Shown in pieces: positions 1-8,570 of a stretch of DNA of 23,574 nt; position 1 is the stretch's first letter; each line of letters opens with the position of its first letter. The stretch covers positions 1 to 23,574 of the forward strand of contig CAYRFQ010000113.1 of the NCBI GenBank assembly GCA_964423615.1. The letters run 5' to 3'. The DNA comes from CAYRFQ01 sp964423615. Lineage in GTDB: Bacteria > Planctomycetota > Planctomycetia > Gemmatales > Gemmataceae. The translations under genes and the position numbers were made by a program. The notes under the pieces were generated by a model. That model did no database searches. It was not told where the DNA came from and worked only from the letters and a program-made list of their open reading frames with translations.

Positions 1-459
1 CGGGACAAAAGTCTCGAGGACACCGGTGCGCGCTGATACCCAAAAAGGCAGGATTTTGAACCATGCCAAAAACTGCGACGCCCGGGCACCTGAAATTTAC
101 AGCCTCTTCAAGTCACAAAAACATAACCGCGATCTTACTCAAAGCGTGCGTACGCTCTTTTCATCACCTTCTGGGCTGTAAACAGTGCACCTCTGGATTC
201 GGGAATGAATGCGATTCGGTCCTTGTTTTTCTTTCGTTTCTTCGCTTGTCCTGTGGGCGATTATTTCGATTTCTCGCTCTCGCTTCGGACTTACGTGCAT
301 ACCCAATCCCAAAATTCATAGGAGCACTCGGCAGCGACAATAGATTTCCGATTTTTGATGAAGAAAAGACTCTGGTTTTGTCGACAACAGCAATGGTGAC
401 AAAGATTTTGTTTTGAGGTTCATGAAGACACGTCGTTCCCGAAATCAAGAGGGCCTATT
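1..459. other. Gene-free left flank
   Basis: No coding region is supported here. An open frame at 63-416 (+) gives a protein without a recognisable domain, with a composition typical of non-coding DNA, and a competing frame lies opposite. The last bases (449-453, GAGGG) form the ribosome binding site of the next gene, so its promoter should lie in this stretch. I could not identify convincing -35/-10 or -24/-12 boxes. Confidence 0.5.
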
Positions 460-1275
460 GTGATTTTGTGCAACCTAACAAAGTCTCGCCATCAACGAAC
501 TCTATTCTCAACCGTATGGCTCTTATTGTCGCTGAGTTCGGAAATTGGTCTCGCGCAGGCCCCACCTGCGGTGTCTCCCCAGCCTCCTGTGTATATCATC
601 CGAGGACCGCGCGAAGGAAACGCGCATCCGGTCCGCTGTGGGCATGCCATCACTGGCGGGGGAACCATCAATGTGTCTCAACCAACTCGGGACACATTGG
701 TCATCACGCTCACGGGGGTCGCGGCTGCCTCGAGCCAACCGTTGACGGAGTCTTCCGCAATCATGAAATTGGTCCTAGATCAAGGCTTCGAGATACGTTT
801 TGCGGATCCAAAGATTCCCTACGCCAAGCTCGCCGTTGGCGTCCGTGTTAATGGACTGCTGCGAAATGGACGAGATGCGGGGTCTGCGGAGATGACAGCT
901 GCGTCAGCAACCGTCTTGTGTGAAGGGAACGAATTAATGTCGGTGGCCATCCCTCCTAAAGGTATTTGCGGCCTTGGGAAAAAGGAACGGCGTTGCAGTC
1001 ATGGGTTGGCAGTGAGCTCTTCTCGGGGACCCATTTGCGTGCCGGTCCACCAGGGGAAATACAAGATAATCCAAGTATTTGGCGTTTCTGCGCAACGTAG
1101 CAAAGGGTTTTTGCCATGGCGCAGTTCCGTAGAATTCGCTCCTCCACCTAGTTTGCCGGAGGGTTGGGTCGGGAACGATGACCCATTCCTCGGCGTCGAT
1201 AAGTTGAACTTTGGGTTTCAGGTCGTCCTCAAGGTGAGTGCCGGCGAAACTTCCAAGCAAACTGAGGGAAGATAA
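460..1275 (+). CDS. Secreted protein of unknown function
   Basis: The 271-residue product is not recognised. The start is GTG, with GAGGG six bases upstream. The N-terminus looks like a Sec signal peptide: Lys/Arg/His residues, then a hydrophobic stretch (about residues 19-28, VWLLLSLSS), then a small-residue cleavage site ending AQA near residue 34. The mature part opens Pro-rich and then has alternating polar and hydrophobic stretches that suggest a beta-rich fold. Five cysteines lie after residue 55, which could form disulfides outside the cytoplasm. No catalytic motif is visible. The porin-like gene begins 183 bp downstream on the same strand, so both may serve the envelope; co-transcription is inferred only. 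The signal peptide and the clear ribosome binding site are the main reasons to accept this as a real gene. Confidence 0.6.
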   Translation: MILCNLTKSRHQRTLFSTVWLLLSLSSEIGLAQAPPAVSPQPPVYIIRGPREGNAHPVRCGHAITGGGTINVSQPTRDTLVITLTGVAAASSQPLTESSAIMKLVLDQGFEIRFADPKIPYAKLAVGVRVNGLLRNGRDAGSAEMTAASATVLCEGNELMSVAIPPKGICGLGKKERRCSHGLAVSSSRGPICVPVHQGKYKIIQVFGVSAQRSKGFLPWRSSVEFAPPPSLPEGWVGNDDPFLGVDKLNFGFQVVLKVSAGETSKQTEGR

Positions 1276-1458
1276 ACAACTGGGAGAATTCGGGAGAGCA
1301 ACAAGTCAGTTTGAACAAACTTGAGATCGAATCAGAAGAAAAACGAAAAAAGTGAGTAGTCGGCAACACGACCGCTAAAGTTGAACAAGATTCCTGCCGA
1401 TTGAAGATTGTGAGGATCGTCCCACGACCTATCCTGCACAAACTCAATTGGGGAATCC

Positions 1459-3003
1459 ATGATGCGCTACTCCATTTCGGCTGGCGCGGTGCTGCTTCTT
1501 TTTTGTTGTCAACCTTCCATCGGCCAAGATTGGCCCAGTGTGAACGAGCCAATGGAGTCTAGTCATCGGCCGTCGAAAAGCTGGGCATTGATCGGTCAGC
1601 CGCAACCAACAGCAAGCCCCGGTGTAATGCCGCCTAAGAAGTCCGCGGAAATCTTCGTACCACCCGTCCATTCCAACTTGTTCGAGGGTCTCCCACCGGC
1701 TCACGAACCCATCCCATCAACATTCTCCGCTGGCCTTGCTCCGCCGACGACAGGCGAGATGTCGATAGACGGGTGCCAAATACCTACAAAAGATGCTATG
1801 AAATTCTTCGACGTGGCAAACCCAACACCCGCTCCTGGGGGAATAGTTGAGGTAGCGGCTGGGTTGGACTTGGTAAGCAAAAACTTGACAGTTTTGACGC
1901 TCAGCAAAGACATCAAACTCATCCTTGGTGGGGCCGTAACGGCAGACTTCCTCTATAACAGCGCTCGCCCAGTTGCTCCTGGTACTCCATTTTTGTTAAC
2001 TCCCGGGTCGGCGTTTGGTTTTTCTCAGGATACCTTTGACACTCACGCTCGCCAGACCGCCCTTTTCGCAGCAGTAACTGGCCCTGACATTTGGGATTTC
2101 AAAACAAGCGCGGTTGTTCTCGCGAACTTCTATGACGTCTCGGTCGTCGAGGATCAATATGGATTTTTGCCGCTTGAGGCGTTCGTCGCTATGAAGAATG
2201 ACGACTGGCGTTTCGCCGCCGGATTGCAGTTCGACGTATTCAACCCGTTGCTCCCGACGGTGTTGCCCTTCAGCTATTTGATTGGATCGGGGAACTCCGG
2301 AAACGCGTATCGTGGGCAGGCTCGCGCAGTTCGTTATTTCTACCCGGGTCTGGACTCACAAATCACTCTCCAGTTTGCCCTTAGTGAACCTGTCGCGACT
2401 TTCTTCAGCCGGACTTTTATCCTCAACGAGGACAACGGGTGGCCCAACGTCGAAGGACGGATCGCGTACGGTTATGGCCCCAAAGGGCCGGGTCCGTTAG
2501 CCAAGCGGCCCCTCGAAGTTGGCCTCTCTGGAATCATCGGCGAACTTCGAAATACCAACATTTCGCAGGGCGTACGGGTCGTCGCGGATGTGTGGGGGAT
2601 CGGTTGCGACTTCCGATGGGAGATCACCAAACGCTGTGGATTCTTGGCGGAAGGATATGTCGGCCAAGGTCTAGGGACTTACGGTGGAGCCATCCTGAGC
2701 ACGGTAAATCCGGTGACCTTTAACGGCATTCGTTCGGCGGGTGGTTTCACCGAATTCTATTACTACATTTGCCCCGAGGTCCTGCATACTCACATAGGCT
2801 ATGGAATCGACGACCCCGTCGATCGCGACCTTGGTGTCGCTCAACCCCTGCGTAACCAAACCGTGTATGGGAACATCATCTGGGAAGTAACGAGTGCCCT
2901 TCGGCTGGGACTCGAGATTACCTATCGAGAAACGTCGTACTCACCTCTACTCCCGGACAACGATGGAGTCGGTATCCACGGACAGGTTCGTTATAAATTT
3001 TAA
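1459..3003 (+). CDS. Probable outer-membrane beta-barrel protein, DcaP-like porin
   Basis: The 514-residue product has a signal peptide (residues 1-23, hydrophobic SAGAVLLLFCC, probable cleavage near SIGQ). A Pro/Ser-rich low-complexity segment of roughly 100 residues follows, then a long region of alternating aromatic and polar strands. It ends in QVRYKF, and a C-terminal Phe after a strand is the usual signature recognised by the BAM machinery. The order GGAVTADFLYNS, then THARQTALFAAV, then the WRFAAGLQFDVFNPLLP region resembles DcaP-type porins: a first strand, a family-typical Arg-Gln segment and a long loop. The family assignment is from memory of these patterns. Expected role: passive uptake of solutes, or a structural barrel, in the outer membrane. 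Two adjacent ATGs (1459 and 1462) follow a GGGGAA ribosome binding site. It converges with the next gene with only 7 bp between stop codons. Confidence 0.6.
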   Translation: MMRYSISAGAVLLLFCCQPSIGQDWPSVNEPMESSHRPSKSWALIGQPQPTASPGVMPPKKSAEIFVPPVHSNLFEGLPPAHEPIPSTFSAGLAPPTTGEMSIDGCQIPTKDAMKFFDVANPTPAPGGIVEVAAGLDLVSKNLTVLTLSKDIKLILGGAVTADFLYNSARPVAPGTPFLLTPGSAFGFSQDTFDTHARQTALFAAVTGPDIWDFKTSAVVLANFYDVSVVEDQYGFLPLEAFVAMKNDDWRFAAGLQFDVFNPLLPTVLPFSYLIGSGNSGNAYRGQARAVRYFYPGLDSQITLQFALSEPVATFFSRTFILNEDNGWPNVEGRIAYGYGPKGPGPLAKRPLEVGLSGIIGELRNTNISQGVRVVADVWGIGCDFRWEITKRCGFLAEGYVGQGLGTYGGAILSTVNPVTFNGIRSAGGFTEFYYYICPEVLHTHIGYGIDDPVDRDLGVAQPLRNQTVYGNIIWEVTSALRLGLEITYRETSYSPLLPDNDGVGIHGQVRYKF

Positions 3004-3010
3004 TTCTGGG

Positions 3011-3736
3011 TCAGGTCGGCTTGGACGCAGGCTCATCAACTCCTTGAGTCGGGGTTGATGCCGTGATTCCTTCCTCTGTTGATTTTCCGTGGATATACTG
3101 TGGAACAGTCACGCCCATGGAAACGTATATGCTCATTAACCCATCGACCGATATGTCCGCAGGCTTGACGAACTCTACCGGAATGAACATGAGCGCTCCC
3201 CCAAAAGGCACCGGAGCCGTCGGAACGATCACGACTTGATACTCTTTCCCGTCGATCTTGTACTTTTCCGGGGAAGGCATCAATGCCAGAATCCCCGCAC
3301 TATGGTCCGTTCCAAACACACAAAACACAACCGTCATTCCCGACAACTCGGATGCGTCTCGTTTCTTGAACATGCCCACGAGTTGCTCGGCCGTTTCGTA
3401 GAGCCCACCGACAACGGGTATTCGGCGGATAATGCTGTTGGTCAGACGGTCCCAAATTCGTTGAGCTCCCAGACTTACCAAGACGCCAAGGCCGAACACG
3501 AGCAACAAGACCACAAGCCAACCGATAAAATAAGCAAGCACGGTGTCAGACGCGAACTTTAATCCCAACTCTTGTAGGGCTGTTCCTAATGGTGTACCGG
3601 GGCCAATGAAGTTCTCTAAAAAGGTGGCCACCCAAATGACCACGCTTATGGTGATGACCAAGGGCAAAACGGCCAATGCGCCGGTGACGAAAAATCCGAG
3701 AACTTTACTCCACGTGGTTTTCAAATAGTTAGCCAT
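3011..3736 (-). CDS. DUF502 family integral membrane protein
   Basis: The 241-residue product matches the DUF502 family (COG2928; related to plant LIKE-COV proteins), whose molecular function is unknown. Two hydrophobic membrane segments are visible, at about residues 12-36 (VLGFFVTGALAVLPLVITIS) and 64-92 (VLAYFIGWLVVLLLVFGLG). Next comes the family-typical RIPVVGGLYETAEQLVGMF region at about 105-123. A soluble domain contains VIVPTAPVPFGGALMFIPVE, a conserved Pro/Gly loop region of the family. Length is normal. The start is ATG with AGGGGAA about ten bases upstream. The last 20 residues are polar and probably disordered. The next minus-strand gene upstream is 361 bp away, so this gene is likely transcribed alone. 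Confidence 0.88.
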   Translation of the reverse strand: MANYLKTTWSKVLGFFVTGALAVLPLVITISVVIWVATFLENFIGPGTPLGTALQELGLKFASDTVLAYFIGWLVVLLLVFGLGVLVSLGAQRIWDRLTNSIIRRIPVVGGLYETAEQLVGMFKKRDASELSGMTVVFCVFGTDHSAGILALMPSPEKYKIDGKEYQVVIVPTAPVPFGGALMFIPVEFVKPADISVDGLMSIYVSMGVTVPQYIHGKSTEEGITASTPTQGVDEPASKPT

Positions 3737-4097
3737 ACCAGAAGTATTCCCCTGTCAGGTTTCAAGACTTGGAACGGTAGATTTTCGGAGTTCGAGCGAC
3801 CACGAAATGTAGTTGGACTGATTATACGGCAAGAATGTGCCTGGAGCTACTCGCTACCACTGTGGCTTGAGCCAATGGAGAACCAAGAGATGGGGAGAGG
3901 CGTGGAACGAAAGTGAGAGCGCGTGAGCAGGCGCAGTGCGTATCCGAAAGTTGGGAGTCTTCGATTGAGGGAAAGCGGCAAAGCAAGATGATCAGGAAAG
4001 GGAGTTCGAAGAGTATCTTGGTAGAGATTTGGGGCGGAGTAAATCCAATCCTCGCCCCGAGTATGCTCCTCCAAATATCAAATAGCTCGAAGGTCGG
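3737..4097. other. Intergenic region without recognised gene
   Basis: This 361-bp gap lies between two minus-strand genes. Short frames on both strands give proteins with no recognisable domain, and they overlap each other and the neighbouring genes. I see no strong hairpin with a T-run. It should contain the promoter of the DUF502 gene and the 3' end of the upstream transcript. Confidence 0.45.
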
Positions 4098-4772
4098 TCA
4101 CCGATTAAAGTTATTGATAGGTGGAGGTGGGAGGTCGCTTTGTCTAGGCTCTGTGATCTCGGACCGCGTAGGTGGCAGAGCGGTTTTCCCCTTCAGCAGC
4201 GGATCGAGTGGCGGCGTGACCTCGGTCCTGTTCAAAAGGGAATCAGGCAAGGTGTAAGCTGGACGAGTTTGGGGCCCACGGAGTACGCCCTGAATTAGTT
4301 TCGCCTTTTGGGCTGCTTGGGTTCCCGGGTATTTTTCAACAAGAGCCGCAAGACTTTTCTTCAGCTTCTCCAATTCGCGGTTTGCGTTGATCTCGCTGAG
4401 TTGTTTCTCTCCCTCGAGGATGCGTTTTGCCAGGTCGTCTTTGCTCAAGTGGTCCGCTAGCTTCTTTTGGATGGCTAGGTAACGGCCGTGTAAATCAGCC
4501 GAGTTCTTTTTCTCGACAGGCATTTGGGAGATTGACGGTGGGGTGCTCAAGCCTTTCGACTTTAGATTCTGGTCGTCCCTCGTTGGTGTTGGAGGGATTG
4601 GGTCGGAGATGACCGGTTTTGACTCGCCAGATGAGGGCGAGAAAACCGGACTTTCACCCCGACTGTGTTTGGGCTTTTTGGTTTTTTGCGTTCCGTCTGC
4701 ATCGACAGTACTCCCGGTAAGCAAACAACACCCGAAAAGTAACACCGCAACTATTGCAAGTTTTTCTTTCAC
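4098..4772 (-). CDS. Exported protein with TPR-like helical segment, possible lipoprotein
   Basis: The 224-residue product is not assigned to a family. It starts at GTG, with a perfect AAGGAGG seven bases upstream. The N-terminus is a signal peptide (MKEK, then hydrophobic AIVAVLLFG). The sequence LFGC at residues 12-15 could be a lipobox, although Phe at -2 is atypical; otherwise type I cleavage near VDA is possible. Residues about 25-80 are Lys/Pro/Ser-rich and probably disordered. Residues about 95-165 are strongly helical and end in LVEKYPGTQAAQKA, a pattern often seen at the end of TPR-like hairpins in envelope proteins such as the YbgF type. The C-terminal 50 residues are again Pro-rich. 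A periplasmic scaffold or envelope role is possible but unproven. The neighbouring minus-strand cytochrome-WD40 gene is separated by a hairpin, so a shared operon is uncertain. Confidence 0.65.
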   Translation of the reverse strand: MKEKLAIVAVLLFGCCLLTGSTVDADGTQKTKKPKHSRGESPVFSPSSGESKPVISDPIPPTPTRDDQNLKSKGLSTPPSISQMPVEKKNSADLHGRYLAIQKKLADHLSKDDLAKRILEGEKQLSEINANRELEKLKKSLAALVEKYPGTQAAQKAKLIQGVLRGPQTRPAYTLPDSLLNRTEVTPPLDPLLKGKTALPPTRSEITEPRQSDLPPPPINNFNR

Positions 4773-4779
4773 CGCATTT

Positions 4780-4786
4780 CCTCCTT
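4780..4786 (-). promoter_or_regulatory. Perfect Shine-Dalgarno fixing a GTG start
   Basis: Read on the minus strand, AAGGAGG is followed by the spacer AAATGCG and then the GTG at 4772. The ATG inside the spacer belongs to another frame and is followed at once by CGG TGA, so it cannot start the gene. The ideal seven-base spacing decides the GTG. Confidence 0.8.
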
Positions 4787-4909
4787 GAAGCGATGGTAGA
4801 TTTCCAGACGGGCGGCATTTTACTCCCGAAGAGGTATTTGTGGGAAGACGTGTTTTCGGGGTGAGTGTGCTTCTGGCTTTTATGAACTGTGTTGTCTGTT
4901 AGTTCTCAT

Positions 4910-4947
4910 GCGAACGTAGGACGGGTTACAAACCGTCCTACGTTCGC
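4910..4947. repeat. Perfect 15-bp inverted repeat (hairpin)
   Basis: The left arm GCGAACGTAGGACGG (4910-4924) is exactly complementary to 4933-4947 across the 8-base loop GTTACAAA. It lies between two minus-strand genes, 36 bp past the stop of the cytochrome-WD40 gene. There is no T-run next to it on either strand, so it does not look like a standard intrinsic terminator. It could be a REP-like dispersed palindrome, an mRNA-stabilising 3' hairpin or a bidirectional transcription block. Confidence 0.85.
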
Positions 4948-4983
4948 AGCAGCATCAAAATATGTGAAATCGAAAGTTGCCAA

Positions 4984-6399
4984 CTACTTCTTCTTGGTCG
5001 AGGCAACCTGCGCCGGAGCCGATAGTGTCTTCTCGAGGCGACCATTCTGACCATTGTAAATGCGGATGACCCCTTCTTGTCCGCCACACACGACGACTTG
5101 TTGGTCGGCACTCACATCGACGGCGTAGATGAAGTCGCTATTGCCGCTGAAGGACCGTACCGTTCCACCATTGCTGGCTCGCATGATTCGAAGCGTTCCG
5201 TCCCCTGCGCAGGTAACGAAATAGTCGTTCTTGCCAAAGAACTTGAGGCGGGTGAGTTGCTTGCCGGCAGCATTGATTGTTCGACGCTGTTCGCCTTTTT
5301 TATAGTCCCAAATTTTCACGGCGTTGTCGGCTCCGGCACTGGCGAGGTATTTCCCGTCCTTCGTCCAGCCGACGTCGAGAACATGATTGGCGTGTCCTTC
5401 GAAGGACTTCACGAATTTCATGGAGGGAATCTCAAAGACCTTGACGAACTTGTCGGCGCTTCCGGTCACGATGTGCTTGTTGTCCGGGCTAAAGCACAGT
5501 CCGTAGACCGTATCGCTGTGGCCGTTCTTGAGTTCCGCGACTTGGTTCCAGCTTCCAACTTCGAAGATTTTGACTTCGCCATCGGCCGTCGGAGCCCCGC
5601 CACCTGTGGCGAGCATCTTGCCGTCCTTGGAAAACGTCACGGCTACAACGTTATGGGCAAATCCTTCGAGCTTTCGTCGGAGTGTTCCAGTCTTGATGTC
5701 CCAAATGTTGACTTCCTGGAAACTGCCACTCGCAAGGTACTTGCCGTCGGGCGAGAAAGCCATCGATTCGACAAGTGAGATGTGGGCGGCGTTGACTAGT
5801 CTTCCGTCGAACGTCTTCAAGTTTGGCGTAACGAGGTCCCGAATGTGGGCTCCGGTCTTGGCATCATAAACATGAATGTGGTTTCCACGACCAGCAGCGA
5901 CGGCGGACTTGTCTGGGCTAAGGGCGATCGCTCGCACTGGGGTGACAGTCTTCGGTGGGGGAGACGGAAGAATTTTGACTTTAACGACTCTGGCTCCCTG
6001 AGGAGCTTTGGCCCCTTGATCGATCCACAGCTTGATTAATGCCAGCTCTTCGGGTGTGACGGGATCCTCACCGCGAGGTGGCATGTAGGGGCGTTTTGTC
6101 CGAGTCAGGGTTGTGTACAGGAAGCTCTTGTGAGACTTTCCGGCAACGACAGGAGACCCCCGCTTGCCGCCTTTGACCAACTTCTCGTAGGTCGAAATGT
6201 CGAAGTTGCTGTCCAAAATCTTCCCGCTGTGGCAGGCAATGCAACGCTTGTAAAAGATCGGCTCGATGTCTTTTTCGTAGCTCACGGGTGTCTTGCGGGC
6301 CAGTTTGACGACCTTGACTGGCTTGACTCGTAGCTTTCGTTGGGCCAGGGTTGGCAATGGCATCAAGGCGAGTAGCGTCGCGATGATCAGAAATCGCAT
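4984..6399 (-). CDS. Planctomycete cytochrome C domain fused to seven WD40 repeats
   Basis: The 471-residue product begins with a signal peptide (MRFLIIATLLALMPLPTLAQ), so it acts outside the cytoplasm. Residues about 40-130 form a PSC1-type c-cytochrome domain: CIACH at 53-57 is the heme-attachment CXXCH, and Met106 in YMPP is a likely axial ligand, followed by TPEELALIKLWIDQGA. From about 152 to 460 I count seven WD40 units with the usual SPDGKYLASGS and VKIWD endings, enough for one closed seven-bladed propeller. Family knowledge: such proteins are abundant in planctomycetes and are thought to join electron transfer to a protein-binding platform; their partners are unknown. The ATG start follows a GGAG motif eight bases upstream. 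The gene is preceded by about 400 bp of non-coding DNA and followed by the hairpin at 4910-4947, so it is probably a single-gene transcript. Confidence 0.9.
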   Translation of the reverse strand: MRFLIIATLLALMPLPTLAQRKLRVKPVKVVKLARKTPVSYEKDIEPIFYKRCIACHSGKILDSNFDISTYEKLVKGGKRGSPVVAGKSHKSFLYTTLTRTKRPYMPPRGEDPVTPEELALIKLWIDQGAKAPQGARVVKVKILPSPPPKTVTPVRAIALSPDKSAVAAGRGNHIHVYDAKTGAHIRDLVTPNLKTFDGRLVNAAHISLVESMAFSPDGKYLASGSFQEVNIWDIKTGTLRRKLEGFAHNVVAVTFSKDGKMLATGGGAPTADGEVKIFEVGSWNQVAELKNGHSDTVYGLCFSPDNKHIVTGSADKFVKVFEIPSMKFVKSFEGHANHVLDVGWTKDGKYLASAGADNAVKIWDYKKGEQRRTINAAGKQLTRLKFFGKNDYFVTCAGDGTLRIMRASNGGTVRSFSGNSDFIYAVDVSADQQVVVCGGQEGVIRIYNGQNGRLEKTLSAPAQVASTKKK

Positions 6400-6813
6400 G
6401 AGAGATACTCCGTCTGGTGGGATGGAAGAACAGTCTTGCAGGCGGGATGTTACAAGTTTGAATTATGAAGGATGAACTAAGAATAACAAAGAGGAAAGTC
6501 TGGGGAAAGAGAAAGTCGCAGGCGAGTGTGACAGCTTTTCTGGCGTCCCCCCTTTGGTTTTCAAGTCTCTTCCTCTTTTGCCTGATCGGGCAATTGATGC
6601 GGCGTTGGAATAGAAGACCATTTGGAGCGGTCGGCTTTGGGCAAAATGCCATAAGGATGTTGCAGCCGCGCAGGTCATAATGGCAAGGCTTGTTGATACC
6701 TCTGCCCACACAGCTCAACAAACCAAAGCACGATAACTGATTCATGCGACTTACTTCGTGGTAAGCGGGATCAGAGATCAGTGGAAAATTTGCTGACGCT
6801 ATCTGAGATCAGT
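6400..6813. other. Intergenic region with a short direct repeat
   Basis: This 414-bp gap between two minus-strand genes contains no supported gene. TCAGAGATCAGT (6771-6782) recurs as TCTGAGATCAGT (6802-6813), one mismatch in twelve and 31 bp apart, with the second copy ending next to the permease stop codon. A purine-rich tract lies at about 6464-6525. The promoter of the cytochrome-WD40 gene should lie at the left end of this gap. Confidence 0.5.
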
Positions 6814-8298
6814 CTAGTCCAGCTTCAAGAACCACCACGCAAGGGCCAGAAAGCCGAACCCAAATCCAAGCAAAGCGAGACAAGCTTGTCCGACCAGGAC
6901 CAAATTTGGGTCCGAGGCCAACAATAGTTGCCGGTACGCATCGAGTGCCCACGCGTGGGGCGTGATGTGACTAACTTGTTGCATCGTTTCGGGCATCAGA
7001 GAACGATCTCCCATGAGACACCCGCTGATGCCTGCCAGGACCAACACAAGGAGTGTCCCGTAGATGGCAACCTGAGTTTCGGTTTGGGCCATCGCCGCTA
7101 CGAGGAGGGCCAGTCCCATCGCTGCAAGTGAAGTGCACGCCACGACTACGAACAACCAAATAGGGGCGGTCCCCCAAGTCATTCCGAAGACTAGTTTCCC
7201 AGCCCCGAGAAGAAATACTCCCTGGAACAACGAGATCAACAAACACGGGACGAGTTTACCCAATAGAATCTGCGTTCGTGTTAGCGGTGCGACTTTCAGC
7301 CGCTTTAACGTCCCCTGTCTCCGCTCGCCCACGAACAGCCAACCGACAGTCAACACAAGAAAGAATGCAAACATCACGGTGTACGACGGCACGAGAGTCT
7401 GGTATCGGATAGCTCCTCGGTGGAGGACGCCAGAGCCATCGAGATTTTCGTACTCACGCAAGGCCAGGTCTTTTTTGTCATGGGGCTTGGACTTCGTGAG
7501 GTTGTCCCACGATTTGGCCGTCAGGTCGTACTTGGAGAACAAGTTCTGGATCGACTTTTGGAGTCCATTTGCCAAGCCCTCCTTGTCTTTCTCCTTCAGG
7601 AACCCCAGGGCCCCGGAAAGGCTAAGTCGGGGGAACCTTACCAATACGACGTCGTTAAGCGATTCCTCTTTCTCGAGGATTTTGATGAAATCTTTCGATC
7701 CAACTTTGTCAAACGCCCGCCCGATCATCCACGGAATGACGACTCGCAGTAAACTACCCTGGCCGACCTGTTTGATGATCGAGCTGGCCGTCAATTGCGT
7801 TTCGTCCTGGAGAACTTGGGCGTCAAGGATTTTCAGATCGACGCCGTCGCGGTAGAAGGGATTTATGGCACCCGGACGAAGTTTATCGCTCAAGAACGAA
7901 GCCTTGGTCATTTTCTCGCTGAACCTTGGGCCGAAGACGATCACGGCTGGTCGTTTGCTGTTGCGAACGAGCCACTCGGCTTCTTCTTTGGAGCGGACAG
8001 TCTCGATCCGAATTCCACCGGTGTTGTTGAGGTCTTCGAGGACCCGTGTTGACCATTTCTTCTCGAGAAACTTCATCACGTTCTTTTCGTTCTGGAACAG
8101 CTTCGATTCGTAGCCCTCGTCAAGGTTGACGATAGAAACCCGCAACCGATCGTCGGGCTTCTGTCCGAATCCTTCACCGAGCGAGAGCCCCAGGACCATA
8201 ATGAAGATCAAAGGCATGACCAACAATATGATGGCTGCTTTTGGGTCACGGAGTAGGAGCCGAAAGTCTTTCTTAGCGAGTGTCCAAATGACATTCAC
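6814..8298 (-). CDS. ABC-2 type transporter permease
   Basis: The 494-residue product has the ABC2_membrane_3 layout. There is one N-terminal membrane segment (about 21-41, AAIILLVMPLIFIMVLGLSL), then a large extracytoplasmic domain of about 250 residues, then about five membrane segments from residue 300 to the end. The hallmark GERRQGTLKRL cytoplasmic loop lies at about 324-334, followed by the coupling-helix region RTQILLGKLVP. The early LAKKDFRLLLRDPKAA motif is typical of the family. Members export drugs, polysaccharides, lipids or proteins with a separate ATPase; the substrate cannot be told here. No ATPase gene is adjacent: upstream is about 1 kb of non-coding DNA and downstream is the cytochrome gene. 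The ATPase must therefore be encoded elsewhere, unless it has been lost. The GTG start is preceded by AAGGAA. Confidence 0.88.
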   Translation of the reverse strand: MNVIWTLAKKDFRLLLRDPKAAIILLVMPLIFIMVLGLSLGEGFGQKPDDRLRVSIVNLDEGYESKLFQNEKNVMKFLEKKWSTRVLEDLNNTGGIRIETVRSKEEAEWLVRNSKRPAVIVFGPRFSEKMTKASFLSDKLRPGAINPFYRDGVDLKILDAQVLQDETQLTASSIIKQVGQGSLLRVVIPWMIGRAFDKVGSKDFIKILEKEESLNDVVLVRFPRLSLSGALGFLKEKDKEGLANGLQKSIQNLFSKYDLTAKSWDNLTKSKPHDKKDLALREYENLDGSGVLHRGAIRYQTLVPSYTVMFAFFLVLTVGWLFVGERRQGTLKRLKVAPLTRTQILLGKLVPCLLISLFQGVFLLGAGKLVFGMTWGTAPIWLFVVVACTSLAAMGLALLVAAMAQTETQVAIYGTLLVLVLAGISGCLMGDRSLMPETMQQVSHITPHAWALDAYRQLLLASDPNLVLVGQACLALLGFGFGFLALAWWFLKLD

Positions 8299-8408
8299 GT
8301 TGTCATTCCTTATGTACCCAAAACTTCACACTCTGGCGCGAAGGCTTTGGTTTCGGTGAAAAAGGATGGTATTTTCGGTGAGAGGTTACGCCAACCGGGC
8401 TCTTCGGG

Positions 8409-8429
8409 CCGGACCTGCTCCAGGTCCGG
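8409..8429. repeat. Short GC-rich hairpin
   Basis: CCGGACCTG (8409-8417) pairs exactly with CAGGTCCGG (8421-8429) across the triloop CTC. Flanking CTTC and GAAG could extend the stem after an internal loop. No T-run is adjacent. It lies about 110 bp upstream of the permease start on the minus strand, so it may be part of that leader or a dispersed palindrome. Confidence 0.6.
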
Positions 8430-8570
8430 ATGAAGCGAATCCTCTCCTTCGTAATTTATGGTAGTTGTTTCTGCCTGTAAGGTATTAGCTTGCCTGCCCG
8501 CAGCGTATCAGCGCTGCCAAGCGGAAAAACCCACTTTGGTTCAGTTGGGCAGCTAGGGTCGTGGTCATTG

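Noticed and set aside
63..416. A 117-codon plus-strand frame at the left edge
   Set aside because: No domain, signal peptide or convincing ribosome binding site, and an overlapping minus-strand frame of similar quality.
5077..5778. A 233-codon plus-strand frame opposite the cytochrome-WD40 gene
   Set aside because: Antisense shadow; the minus-strand product has a signal peptide, CXXCH and seven WD40 repeats.
6068..6745. A 225-codon minus-strand frame overlapping the start of the cytochrome-WD40 gene, considered as a frameshifted extension
   Set aside because: It is out of frame with an intact signal peptide and ATG at 6399, and its overlapping part is only a frame-shifted copy of the cytochrome region.
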